Positions 43,147 through 53,610 of a stretch of 64,000 bases of DNA are shown here, in pieces. Both the position numbers and the translations under genes were made by a program. Source of the DNA: an uncultured Bacilli bacterium (GTDB taxonomy: Bacteria; Bacillota_I; Bacilli_A; RFN20; CAG-449); contig CALVJL010000002.1 of assembly GCA_944332075.1 (NCBI GenBank), positions 62,001-126,000 on the forward strand, read 5' to 3'. Under the pieces are notes generated by a model. The model was not told the origin of the DNA. It made no database searches and saw nothing but the letters and a program-made list of their open reading frames with translations. Within the stretch, counting starts at the first letter, position 1, and each line of letters starts with the position of its first letter.

Positions 43147-45537
43147 ATGAAAAATAATAGAATAGCATTATTTGCTTTATCGGCAGTAGGTTTATTCGGT
43201 CTCGTCGCTTGTGGAGGATTCTCGTCATCGACATCATTCAACCCATCTAATATATCTAATACTTGGGGTGAATCATTTGAAACACATGTTTTAGCTGATT
43301 TTGAAGATAATCAACTTCCAAGTGGATTTGAAAAATCAGATGGTTGGTCCAATGAAGGTGTTTTTGAAAATACTTATTGGAACCAAGATAATGTTAGTTA
43401 TAGTGATGGAAAAATGGAATTAAGCTTAACTGATAATCCAAATCCAGATGATTCAGGAAAATATAAGTATTTAAGTGGTGAACAAAGAACTACGACCCAT
43501 TTCGGATATGGTAACTATTCTGTAAGGATGAAACCGATGAAAGCTGTCGGAACTTGCTCAGCATTCTTTGGCTACACCGGAGAAGCTTTTGATGGTAATG
43601 ATGATGGTGAACCAGATCAATGGGAAGAAATTGATATTGAATTCTTAGGAAAATATCATGACCGCGTTCAATTTAACTATTATTCTATTGAAGGCGGAAA
43701 TGGTGTTGGACACGAATACTGGTATGATTTAGGATTTGATGCTACCGAAGAATACCATGAATATGGATTTAGATGGGAAGAAGACAGAATCGTTTGGTTT
43801 GTCGATGGTGAAGCTGTTTATGAAGCTACCAAAGATATTCCTTCTACTCCATTAAGAATTTTCACTAATGCTTGGGCTGGAAATGAAGAAGCTGCTGGCT
43901 GGATGGATACTTTCCAAGGCGTTGATGAAAACACTTGCACAGCTTATTATGAGGAAATTGGCTGGGCTGATTTAGATGGTAATGCCTATGAACCACCTGT
44001 AGTTGAAGAACCACCTGTAGAAGATGTTGAAATTACTTACGAAGATGTCGAAACTTCATTCATAGCAAGTAACGAAGCCTATACTGTAACAACTGCTGAC
44101 GGGGCAACAAATGTCACATATGATAATGTCGTTGGTAATAGCTATATCAATGTCTATACAGATTTACCAGAAAAGGCTAAAGACATGAATGTTGTTAACC
44201 TTAAATTAACTAACAATGGTGATAAGACAGCTAATGCTAGAGTTAATGTTGTAGATAAGAATATTATCCCAAACAACACTACAATCAAGACAGCTGCTGT
44301 CAATACATCGGCAACCCAAGATGGTGAGGAAGTCAGAACAGATCTTGAATGGGGTGGATCATTCTTCACAATTGAACCTAATACTACTATCGACTGCGTT
44401 ATCTTCTATAAATCTACAGAAGATATGGTCGCTAATAGATTAGAAGTTATGCTTGATTCCTTTGACGGAACTACAACAGTCTCAGCCGGTGATGTAACTA
44501 TTTCTGATGTTAAATTAGGTATTACTGAAGAAAAAGAACCTAGTGATGACCTAACTTTCGAAGCTGTTGACTTAACTTGGGCTGCTAATGCTGACAATAC
44601 ATATACTGTTACAAAAGAAGAAAGCGGCGCAACTAACGTTACTTACACTAATGCTGTCGGTAATTCTTATCACAATGTTACAAGTGCTTTACCAGCTGAT
44701 ACCGCCGATAAAGGCGCATTCAAAATGAAATTAACTAATAATGGTGATAAACTCGTCAATGCTAGAGTTGATTTACTTGATACTTCAATTACAGTTGATG
44801 GCAGCACTGTCAAAACTGCAGCTGTCAATACCTCAGCTACACAAGATGGGGAAGCAGTTAGAACTGATCTTGAATGGGGTGGATCATTCTTCACAATTGA
44901 GCCAAAGGCAACTATTGAAGCAATCATTATGTATGAGGGAAATGCTCAATCAATTAATTTAATGATCGATTCCTTTGACGGAACTACTACCGTTTCTGCT
45001 GGTGATGTTACGATTTCTGATTTTGCTTTAGCCGCAATTGAGGAAGGTGAAACTCCTGATGAACCAACCTTAGGTACTGCTGCACCATTTGATTTCTCAA
45101 TTGATGGCGGCAATACTGACATCTACAATGTTAGCAAGGATGATGAAACAGGTGCTTCAACCATCACTTATGAAAGCACTGGAAGCTATACTAATATCTC
45201 TGGTGCAATCGGTTCTGTGGCTACAGCTGCTCATGGACAAATCTCCTTTAAAGTCAATAATACTGGAACTGAAAATGTCGCAATCCGCGTCGATATCTAT
45301 CATTACAATGCTTGGGGAACAAGCTTGGTATCAGCTGCTACATTAGATGGAAATACTGTCGTTATCGGCAGCGATAAAACCGCAACTTTAGATGTTGCAC
45401 CAGGTGAACATGTTGTCACTGTCGATCACACTGGCGCAGTTACTAACCTTTGCTTCTATATCGATTCAATGGAGGGTACCTCTAAAGCTGGCTCATTCGT
45501 TATTAGCGATTTCACATACGCAGCTTATAATATCTAG
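43147..45537 (+). CDS. GH16 licheninase-like lipoprotein with three C-terminal repeats
   Basis: 796 residues. Lipoprotein signal with lipobox LVAC (C22). The GH16 domain (about 45-290) has WEEIDIEFLG with nucleophile E161 and acid/base E165; the E-I-D-I-E-F form without an inserted Met is the lichenase (1,3-1,4-beta-glucanase) type. After a Pro/Glu/Val linker come three beta-rich repeats of about 150 residues (about 298-460, 470-630, 640-796). Repeats 1 and 2 share a nearly identical stretch (KTAAVNTSATQDGE...RTDLEWGGSFFTIEP), so they arose by recent duplication. They may bind carbohydrate; I do not recognise the family. It lies 11 nt after the GH3 gene. Confidence 0.9.
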   Translation: MKNNRIALFALSAVGLFGLVACGGFSSSTSFNPSNISNTWGESFETHVLADFEDNQLPSGFEKSDGWSNEGVFENTYWNQDNVSYSDGKMELSLTDNPNPDDSGKYKYLSGEQRTTTHFGYGNYSVRMKPMKAVGTCSAFFGYTGEAFDGNDDGEPDQWEEIDIEFLGKYHDRVQFNYYSIEGGNGVGHEYWYDLGFDATEEYHEYGFRWEEDRIVWFVDGEAVYEATKDIPSTPLRIFTNAWAGNEEAAGWMDTFQGVDENTCTAYYEEIGWADLDGNAYEPPVVEEPPVEDVEITYEDVETSFIASNEAYTVTTADGATNVTYDNVVGNSYINVYTDLPEKAKDMNVVNLKLTNNGDKTANARVNVVDKNIIPNNTTIKTAAVNTSATQDGEEVRTDLEWGGSFFTIEPNTTIDCVIFYKSTEDMVANRLEVMLDSFDGTTTVSAGDVTISDVKLGITEEKEPSDDLTFEAVDLTWAANADNTYTVTKEESGATNVTYTNAVGNSYHNVTSALPADTADKGAFKMKLTNNGDKLVNARVDLLDTSITVDGSTVKTAAVNTSATQDGEAVRTDLEWGGSFFTIEPKATIEAIIMYEGNAQSINLMIDSFDGTTTVSAGDVTISDFALAAIEEGETPDEPTLGTAAPFDFSIDGGNTDIYNVSKDDETGASTITYESTGSYTNISGAIGSVATAAHGQISFKVNNTGTENVAIRVDIYHYNAWGTSLVSAATLDGNTVVIGSDKTATLDVAPGEHVVTVDHTGAVTNLCFYIDSMEGTSKAGSFVISDFTYAAYNI
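44266..44500 (+). repeat. First copy of a duplicated segment in the GH16 gene
   Basis: The coding sequence from TIKTAAVNTSATQDG to SFDGTTTVSAGDVTISD closely matches that at about 44800-45020, at DNA level too (for example TTGAATGGGGTGGATCATTC in both). Confidence 0.6.
44800..45020 (+). repeat. Second copy of the duplicated segment in the GH16 gene
   Basis: Partner of the repeat at about 44266-44500. The two are in frame and in the same orientation, about 520 bp apart, so recombination between them could remove or add one repeat domain. Confidence 0.6.
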
Positions 45538-45546
45538 GTGTAGTTT

Positions 45547-46662
45547 ATGAAAAAACAAATATTGCCGCTTTTGTTATTGTTGCCCTTAGTTACTTTGTCG
45601 GGCTGCGTCCAAACTAATCCAGATGTTAATATTGGAAAACCAGAAGTTGATTATTCCGCGAAAGAAATGTTCTCAAACATTAAGCTTGGATATAACATTG
45701 GAAATACTTTAGATGCTCATCCAGGGTTTAACAATTATAAGTTTACTCCTCAAGGTGTTGGCACAGAAAATTCATGGAGAAATCCGAGCATTACTAAAGA
45801 ATATATTCACTATATTAAGGAATGCGGATTTGATTCTATTCGCTTACCAGTAACTTGGTATCCACATGTCGATTCAAATTGGAAAATTGAAGATGCGTGG
45901 ATGAACCGCGTTAAAGAGGTTGTCGATTATTGCGTTGATGAAGAATTACCTGTTATCCTTAATCTTCACCACGATACTGGAGTTGATGGTTGGCTAAAGG
46001 CTACGGAAGATGATACGCGTCAAGATCAAGAATTAGTCCAGTTAACTACTTTATGGGAACAAATTGCCGACACATTTAAAGATTATGATGTTCATGATTT
46101 AATGTTTGAAGGTTTTAATGAAATGATTGATGATGAAGGTGACTGGAATACTCCATCCAATAAATCAATTGATTTCATCAATGAAGCCAATCAAGCTTTT
46201 GTCGATACAGTTAGAGCTTCAGGCGGAAATAATGATGAGAGAATTCTTCTCTGCGTTACTTATGCCGGGACTAATTACGACAATATGCTTAGCCGGTTTA
46301 AAATTCCTCAAGATACTGTTCACGGAGCAATTGCCTTTGAAGTTCACGCCTATACACCTTGGGAATTCTGCGACGGACAAACCGATAGTTATGATCAAGG
46401 ATCAATTACTGGAGCGATGGATAATGTTTATAACATGTTCAAAGGTACTGACATTCCGGTGATAATTGGTGAATTCGGTGCAGTCTTTACTAGAGGCGAT
46501 TACAATAAACGCGTTGAATGGGCTGATTTTTATGCCAAAACTGCTTATGAAAGAGATATTTCACTTTATCTTTGGGATGATAACGGAAGCTTTGGCTTAA
46601 TTAATAGAGATAATTTATCTGTTAGACATCAAGAATTTCTTGATGCGTTATTACAAAAATAA
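45547..46662 (+). CDS. GH5 endo-beta-glucanase lipoprotein
   Basis: 371 residues. Lipoprotein signal with lipobox LSGC (C20). The GH5 barrel has LGYNIGNTLDAH, GFDSIRLPVTWYPH, ILNLHHD, the acid/base E192 in EGFNEM, HAYTPWEF and the nucleophile E309 in VIIGEFGAVF. The pattern resembles subfamily GH5_4 (endoglucanase, lichenase, xyloglucanase), but subfamily is inference. It is the third gene of the operon, 9 nt after the GH16 gene, and ends in a bidirectional terminator. With GH16 and GH3 it could degrade cereal beta-glucan stepwise. Confidence 0.92.
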   Translation: MKKQILPLLLLLPLVTLSGCVQTNPDVNIGKPEVDYSAKEMFSNIKLGYNIGNTLDAHPGFNNYKFTPQGVGTENSWRNPSITKEYIHYIKECGFDSIRLPVTWYPHVDSNWKIEDAWMNRVKEVVDYCVDEELPVILNLHHDTGVDGWLKATEDDTRQDQELVQLTTLWEQIADTFKDYDVHDLMFEGFNEMIDDEGDWNTPSNKSIDFINEANQAFVDTVRASGGNNDERILLCVTYAGTNYDNMLSRFKIPQDTVHGAIAFEVHAYTPWEFCDGQTDSYDQGSITGAMDNVYNMFKGTDIPVIIGEFGAVFTRGDYNKRVEWADFYAKTAYERDISLYLWDDNGSFGLINRDNLSVRHQEFLDALLQK

Positions 46663-46696
46663 AATTACCCTCCAACTGAAGTAAAATTCAGTTAAA

Positions 46697-46729
46697 AAAA
46701 GTTCACCTTCAATGGTGAACTTTTGTTTT
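46697..46729. terminator. Bidirectional terminator between the glucanase operon and pgi
   Basis: AAAAGTTCACC, a 6-nt loop and GGTGAACTTTT with T-runs on both strands. Confidence 0.9.
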
Positions 46730-46742
46730 GCCTTTTTATTAA

Positions 46743-48020
46743 TTAATAACCAGGTTTTCCAAGTAAATGGAACATATTTTTCTTATAAATTTCAACGCCT
46801 GGTTGGTTAAATGGGTTAATCTTTAATAAGTATGCAGACATCGCGCATGATCTCATAAAGAAGTAGAAAAGATATCCAAGATTATATTCATCTAATTTTT
46901 CAACGTGGAGAACAATATTAGGAACTCCTCCATCGACGTGAGCTTTTAAGGTTCCTAAGAAGGCTTGTTCGTTAACTTCTGAGAGTTTTTTGCCTTCTAA
47001 GTAATTTAATCCGTCGAGATTATCTTCATCGTGAGGAACAGTTAAATCAAGTAAAGGTGAATCGACTTTGACGACTGTTTCAAATAAGACGTGTGAGCCT
47101 TCTTGAATGAATTGTCCTAAGGAGTGAAGGTCAGTTGTGAATGTGACTGAATCTGGTAATAATCCTTTGCCGTCTTTTCCTTCGCTTTCACCGAAAAGTT
47201 GTTTTAACCATTCACCGATTTGGGTGTATTGAGGTTCATAAGTAACGAACATTTCAACTTGCTTATTGTTGTTGTAGAAATAATCTCTAGTAGCAGCATA
47301 TTGATAGGCTGGGTTCGTAAAGATGTCTTCGTTGTTTAAATCATTCATTGCATCTCTGCAGCCTTTCATTAATTGATCAATATCGCAGCCAGCGCAGGCG
47401 ATTGGTAATAAACCGACTGCAGTAATAACTGAGTAACGGCCTCCGATGTCATCAGGGATAACAAAGGTTTCGTAGCCTTCTTCATCAGCTTCTTTCTTTA
47501 AAGCACCTCTTGCTTTATCGGTTGTTGCAAAGATAGCTTTGCTAGCAGCTTCTTTACCAACTTTCTTGATTAATAATTCCTTTAATAAACGGAAAGCAAC
47601 GCTGGTTTCAGTTGTTGTTCCTGATTTTGAAATAACATTAATTGCAAATTTCTTATTCTCAAGATAGGTTAATACTTGTTTGATATAAGTAGGTGAAAGA
47701 GTATTTCCGAAGAAGATAATTTCTAATTTATCATCCCCATAAAGTCCTTTAAGAGCTTCAATTGCTGCTCTAGCGCCTAGATATGATCCACCGATGCCGG
47801 CGACAACTAAAACATCATAATTCTTTCTAATGTTTTTTGCGGCTTCTTTGATTCTGGCAAATTCTTCTTTGTCATAATCTTTTGGCCAGGTTGTCCAACC
47901 TAAAAAATCGTTTCCTAATCCGGTCTTTTCGTTGATCATCTTATGAATCTTTTTGACTTCTTCAGCATAAGATTTAAACGGAATAGGGTTGATGGTGTTA
48001 CTTAAATCTAGTTTAATCAT
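46743..48020 (-). CDS. pgi: Glucose-6-phosphate isomerase
   Basis: 425 residues, short type as in Firmicutes. Interconverts glucose-6-P and fructose-6-[20 protein letters not shown], the phosphate-binding [31 protein letters not shown] and the C-terminal [12 protein letters not shown] are all conserved. GGAGG lies before the ATG. It overlaps the S1-domain gene by 8 nt. It would take the glucose released by the adjacent glucanase operon into glycolysis, after phosphorylation by a kinase not seen in the window. Confidence 0.96.
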   Translation of the reverse strand: MIKLDLSNTINPIPFKSYAEEVKKIHKMINEKTGLGNDFLGWTTWPKDYDKEEFARIKEAAKNIRKNYDVLVVAGIGGSYLGARAAIEALKGLYGDDKLEIIFFGNTLSPTYIKQVLTYLENKKFAINVISKSGTTTETSVAFRLLKELLIKKVGKEAASKAIFATTDKARGALKKEADEEGYETFVIPDDIGGRYSVITAVGLLPIACAGCDIDQLMKGCRDAMNDLNNEDIFTNPAYQYAATRDYFYNNNKQVEMFVTYEPQYTQIGEWLKQLFGESEGKDGKGLLPDSVTFTTDLHSLGQFIQEGSHVLFETVVKVDSPLLDLTVPHDEDNLDGLNYLEGKKLSEVNEQAFLGTLKAHVDGGVPNIVLHVEKLDEYNLGYLFYFFMRSCAMSAYLLKINPFNQPGVEIYKKNMFHLLGKPGY

Positions 48021-48408
48021 TTTTTTCCTCCTTGATTCTAGTAAGTTCTGTTTCTATCCATTCAGGTAATTTGTTGGCTAACGGAGTAAAATCGGCATGC
48101 GAAATGGTAACTTTCTTTTTTCTTGTCGTTACTGCTTGAGAATTGATTCTTCTAATGTTTTGCCTTCTTCTTTCCGCGACTTGTTTTAACGAGAGGCGGT
48201 AAAGATTTTTATCTTCGAGCAAAGCAATAATCTTAACTCTAACATGTTGACCGATATTGACATAATCGGTGATATTTCTAACAAAGAAAGAAGAAATTTC
48301 TGAGATATGAATCAGTCCGCATTCGTTATTTGGAAAACGGATAAAGGCTCCATATGGCTGTATGCCGGTGACTTCACCGACCATGATATCTCCTACTTGG
48401 AATTCCAT
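48013..48408 (-). CDS. S1-domain RNA-binding protein (CvfD/YugI-like)
   Basis: 131 residues. One S1 domain in residues 1-75 ([49 protein letters not shown]), then a basic linker (RRRQNIRRI) and a short helical tail. This matches general stress protein 13 (YugI) and CvfD, ribosome- or sRNA-linked regulators. In B. subtilis yugI is also near pgi. It overlaps ispD upstream by 16 nt and pgi downstream by 8 nt. Confidence 0.85.
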   Translation of the reverse strand: MEFQVGDIMVGEVTGIQPYGAFIRFPNNECGLIHISEISSFFVRNITDYVNIGQHVRVKIIALLEDKNLYRLSLKQVAERRRQNIRRINSQAVTTRKKKVTISHADFTPLANKLPEWIETELTRIKEEKND

Positions 48409-49085
48409 GTTGCTACCTCGCTTAGATAATTCTTTAGCAATAGTAAATCATCTTGATCAGTAATTTTAATATTGGTTTTTTCACCTTCGACATAGCATAT
48501 TTGAGCATTAAAGCGTTTAGCTAGTTGTCCGTCATCAGTTAAATTGGTGATTCCTTGTTCACTTAAACTTTTATGCCAAAGAAGTATTTGACCATAGATA
48601 AAAGTTTGAGGGGTTTGCACGCTTAATAACTGATCGCGGTCAAGCGGGTTATAGGCTAAATCGACAATAGTATCGCTGATATGGGTAACTGAAATAGCCG
48701 CGGCTTGATTTTGTCCGCAGCAACGAATATTTTCTGTTATCAAATTTTTGCTAAGCAATGGGCGAGCTCCGTCATGAATAATGACAATATCATCATTTTG
48801 GCTCTTCATTGATTTTAAAGCATTATAAACTGATTCCTGACGAGTTACTCCTCCTGGAATAAGCTTTTTGACTTTACTAATTTGATATTCCTTCAAATAT
48901 TGCTCATATAAACTGCGATATTCTTCGTTGATGACAAGATAGATATCATCAATCAACTCATGTGAAGAAAATTTTTCCAGAGTGTAGATAAAAAGTGGCT
49001 TATCATTAATTTTGATAAATTGCTTTGGTAACGAAGATTGCATCCTCGTTCCTTTTCCTCCGGTTAAAATTACTGCGTGATTCAT
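48393..49085 (-). CDS. ispD: 2-C-methyl-D-erythritol 4-phosphate cytidylyltransferase
   Basis: About 230 residues. Third step of the MEP isoprenoid pathway. MNHAVILTGGKGTRMQSSLPKQFI is the CTP-binding motif (usually A-A-G-x-G-x-R-M). PGGVTRQESVYNAL, VIIHDGARPLL and LLSVQTPQTFIYG also fit; DDGQLAKRFNAQICYVEGEKTNIKITDQDDL closes the domain. TarI-type ribitol-phosphate cytidylyltransferases are close relatives, but ispF elsewhere in the window and the absence of tar genes favour IspD. ATG 49085 is preferred over the upstream start at 49112, as AAGG precedes it. Confidence 0.87.
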   Translation of the reverse strand: MNHAVILTGGKGTRMQSSLPKQFIKINDKPLFIYTLEKFSSHELIDDIYLVINEEYRSLYEQYLKEYQISKVKKLIPGGVTRQESVYNALKSMKSQNDDIVIIHDGARPLLSKNLITENIRCCGQNQAAAISVTHISDTIVDLAYNPLDRDQLLSVQTPQTFIYGQILLWHKSLSEQGITNLTDDGQLAKRFNAQICYVEGEKTNIKITDQDDLLLLKNYLSEVATWNSK

Positions 49086-49184
49086 ATTGCTTACCTTAAT
49101 TATTATAATCATTTATTTCAATGAATATAAAGATTAAATAAAGATATTCATCATAATATGATAAAATGAGTTTAAGGAATTATT

Positions 49185-51107
49185 ATGAGAAAAGTAATCA
49201 ATATTAATCATGGATGGAAAGTTATTTTGCCTAATCAAAATAAAGAAATTTCTATTTCCTTACCGCATACATTTAATAATGTTGATGGCCAAGATGGCGG
49301 AAATGATTATTTACGCGGAAAATGCAATTATTATTATCGCTTTAAAAATACTTTTTCTCAAAATGAAGATGTTTATTTAGAAGTTAAAGGCGCTAATAGT
49401 GTTGCATCAGTCTATTTAAATAATAATTTTTTGATAGTTCATAAGGGTGGATATTCATCATTTATAGTTAAGCTTAGCCAATATCTTCAAGACGATAATC
49501 TTTTAAAAATAATGGTGGATAATTCTAACTTTAGCGATGTCTATCCTTCTCGTGCTGATTTTACTTTTTATGGAGGATTATATCGTGATGTTAATTTAAT
49601 TATCGTGAATAAAGAACATTTTGAATTTGATGACTATGGCGGAAATGGGTTAAGAGTTAATATCAAAAAAGAAAATGGAGAATGGTTTATATCTCCGATA
49701 GTAAAAACTAATTCTCAGAATAAAGCTGAAATCGTCCTTAAAGATGATAAAGATAAAGAAGTATGTAAATTAGTGAATAATAAATTTGTTAAAATAAATA
49801 ATCCTCATCTTTGGAATGGAATTTCAGATCCATATTTGTATAAAGTTGTCGCCTCATTAGGAGATGATGATCTTCTTGATCAAATAGAAACTTTTTGCGG
49901 ATTTAGAGAATTTTCTTTTTCACCTAAAAGTGGTTTTATATTAAATGGTAAAAAATATCCATTACGCGGAGTGGCGCGTCATCAAGATTATTTAAACAAA
50001 GGCAATGCTTTAACTAAAGTAGATCATGAAAAAGATATCTCGCTAATTTTAGAAATGGGTGCGAATTGCCTTCGCTTAGCCCATTATCAACAAGATGATT
50101 ATTTTTATTATCTTTGCGATAAAAATGGGTTGCTAGTTTATAGCGAGATTCCTTTGATATCTCAATATTTACCTAATGGCGATGATAATGCTATATCACA
50201 GCTTAAAGAGCTAATACATCAAACGTATAACCACCCAAGTATTTTTGTTTACGGAATCGCTAATGAGATAACCATGTTTAAAAATAATAAACAAGAAAAG
50301 TTACAGTTATTAAAAGTTTTAAATAATATTTGTCATAGAGAAGATAATACTAGACTGACATCTTTAGCATGCTTTGCTATGTGTTCACCTTTTAATAAAA
50401 CCAGTAAGATAACTGATATTGTTGGTTGGAATTTATATTTGGGATGGTATGTTCCTTTCTTATTTCTCAATGATATTTGGTTAAGTTTATTTCACTTTTT
50501 ATTTCCTAAAAGAATTTTAGCTTTTTCTGAATATGGTGCAGAAGGCATGATAACTTTGCATTCAGCGCATCCTAAAAGAATGGATAATAGCGAAGAATAT
50601 CAATGTAAGTATCATGAATATATGCTTAGATGCTTTCAAAGACATCCGTATCTTTATTTATCTTTTGTTTGGATTATGTTTGATTTTGGATCAGATGGAA
50701 GAGAGCAAGGAGGGGATAATGGCAAAAATCATAAAGGTTTAGTTACCTTTGATAGAAAAACAAAAAAAGATGCATTCTATCTTTATAAAGCTTTTTGGTC
50801 GAGCGAAGATTTTATTCATATTTGCTCCAAGCGTTATAAGAATCGACATGAAAAGAAAACCGAGATAAAAATTTATTCGCATACTGATAAAATTATTTCA
50901 GTTTTTCAAAACAATATATTGATTAAGCAGTTTAAAAATAAAAAAATCTTTAAATTTCGTTGCTTGCTAAAAGATAGAGAAAATATTTTCGTAGTCACTG
51001 ATGGACAGCATTCTGATACGATAATTATTAATAAAGTAGATAGTATAGATAATTCGTATATTCTTAAAGATGGCAACAATTATAGCTGGGAAAAGGATTT
51101 AAAATAA
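49185..51107 (+). CDS. GH2-family glycoside hydrolase (beta-galactosidase/glucuronidase-like)
   Basis: 640 residues. N-terminal sugar-binding jelly roll (about 1-175), an immunoglobulin-like domain, and a TIM barrel with the acid/base E361 in GIANEI and the nucleophile E449 in AFSEYGAEG. The arrangement is typical of GH2. No signal peptide, so it should act in the cytoplasm on imported oligosaccharides. The substrate could be beta-galactosides, beta-glucuronides or beta-mannosides. It is transcribed away from ispD; AAGGA lies before the ATG. Confidence 0.9.
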   Translation: MRKVININHGWKVILPNQNKEISISLPHTFNNVDGQDGGNDYLRGKCNYYYRFKNTFSQNEDVYLEVKGANSVASVYLNNNFLIVHKGGYSSFIVKLSQYLQDDNLLKIMVDNSNFSDVYPSRADFTFYGGLYRDVNLIIVNKEHFEFDDYGGNGLRVNIKKENGEWFISPIVKTNSQNKAEIVLKDDKDKEVCKLVNNKFVKINNPHLWNGISDPYLYKVVASLGDDDLLDQIETFCGFREFSFSPKSGFILNGKKYPLRGVARHQDYLNKGNALTKVDHEKDISLILEMGANCLRLAHYQQDDYFYYLCDKNGLLVYSEIPLISQYLPNGDDNAISQLKELIHQTYNHPSIFVYGIANEITMFKNNKQEKLQLLKVLNNICHREDNTRLTSLACFAMCSPFNKTSKITDIVGWNLYLGWYVPFLFLNDIWLSLFHFLFPKRILAFSEYGAEGMITLHSAHPKRMDNSEEYQCKYHEYMLRCFQRHPYLYLSFVWIMFDFGSDGREQGGDNGKNHKGLVTFDRKTKKDAFYLYKAFWSSEDFIHICSKRYKNRHEKKTEIKIYSHTDKIISVFQNNILIKQFKNKKIFKFRCLLKDRENIFVVTDGQHSDTIIINKVDSIDNSYILKDGNNYSWEKDLK

Positions 51108-51222
51108 AAGTTTTTTAATTTTTGCTTCACCTTTATTTTAATATTTTAAGAAAATTCTTCTTTCAGCTTCTTTTTCTTTAATAATTAAAGCATTTCCTAG
51201 ATAATTGAAATGTTAATTTTGA

Positions 51223-52856
<1,634 letters not shown>

Positions 52857-52860
52857 TTTT

Positions 52861-52895
52861 GAGAAAAAGCCGGTTAAGGTTTTTTCTCTTTTTTT
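52861..52895 (+). terminator. pyrG terminator and possible 5' stem-loop of the next gene
   Basis: GAGAAAAAGCC, a GGTTAA loop and GGTTTTTTCTC (11 bp with one G-T pair), then seven T. The Shine-Dalgarno GGAGG of the next gene follows at once. Confidence 0.85.
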
Positions 52896-52905
52896 GGAGG
52901 ATTTT

Positions 52906-53511
52906 ATGAAATTTGTTCTCGTAACAGCAAAGTGGAAAGATAATATGGCAGTTTTTTACCGTAAAATGTGGGTAAGAGAAGATATTTCTTTAGTTAAATT
53001 TGGATATCAATTAACCAAGCTTATCAAGGCAAAATTTAGTCATATGTTCTTTTTTAAGACAATGGATGAAAATAAATATTATGTTGATGAACTTTGGCTC
53101 AATCAGCAGAAACATGCAGAAGATTATAGTAAATTCAATCTTATTGATGAATTAGATAAATATCAAAAATTAATTTATGAATACGATTCTAATCAAGATT
53201 ATGAATTTGTTATCGAGATGGATAAAAATCAGACTTTAGAAATTCCTTTGATGACAGATGTTCTTTTATTTGAAGCAGAAGGAGACGGAATATTTGAAGA
53301 CAATATTCAAGGATTAAGAGATTTTCTTAACGGAAATGTTTCTGAAAAGACTTTATATTCCGCTGGTGAAAAATTATCGAAAAACTATTCTTTTAAAACA
53401 ATTTTTGATTACGATTATGTCAATTTAATGTTAATTTATGATCTTCCATATTTTTTATCTTGGGAAGATGATGGTCTAAATGATGATATAAGCGACGAAA
53501 ATGATATTTAA
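52906..53511 (+). CDS. Plasmid pRiA4b ORF-3-like protein
   Basis: 201 residues. The middle resembles the pRiA4b ORF-3/IS1096-passenger fold: MWVREDISLVKFGYQLTKLI, YVDELW, YEYDSNQDYEFVIEM, then a LLFEAEGDG...ED..GLRDFLNG tail motif (compare Y-x-Y-D-F-G-D and G-x-G-x-x-x-E-D-x-G-G in the family). Function is unknown. The family is scattered among bacteria, often near mobile elements, but no such element is seen here. The frame begins at 52894; ATG 52906 has GGAGG in front, directly after the hairpin. Acidic C terminus. Confidence 0.6.
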   Translation: MKFVLVTAKWKDNMAVFYRKMWVREDISLVKFGYQLTKLIKAKFSHMFFFKTMDENKYYVDELWLNQQKHAEDYSKFNLIDELDKYQKLIYEYDSNQDYEFVIEMDKNQTLEIPLMTDVLLFEAEGDGIFEDNIQGLRDFLNGNVSEKTLYSAGEKLSKNYSFKTIFDYDYVNLMLIYDLPYFLSWEDDGLNDDISDENDI

Positions 53512-53610
53512 TTAATATTTCTGATTTGATAGCTTAATCGAGACCTTAAATTCTTTATTTCTTTTAATCATAAATATATAATAGTTTTGTAACCAAAAGG
53601 AGAACTTTTT

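Noticed and set aside
44154-44927. Several open frames on the minus strand across the GH16 repeats
   Set aside because: They arise twice because the coding strand is duplicated; they mirror repeats 1 and 2 and have no start signals.
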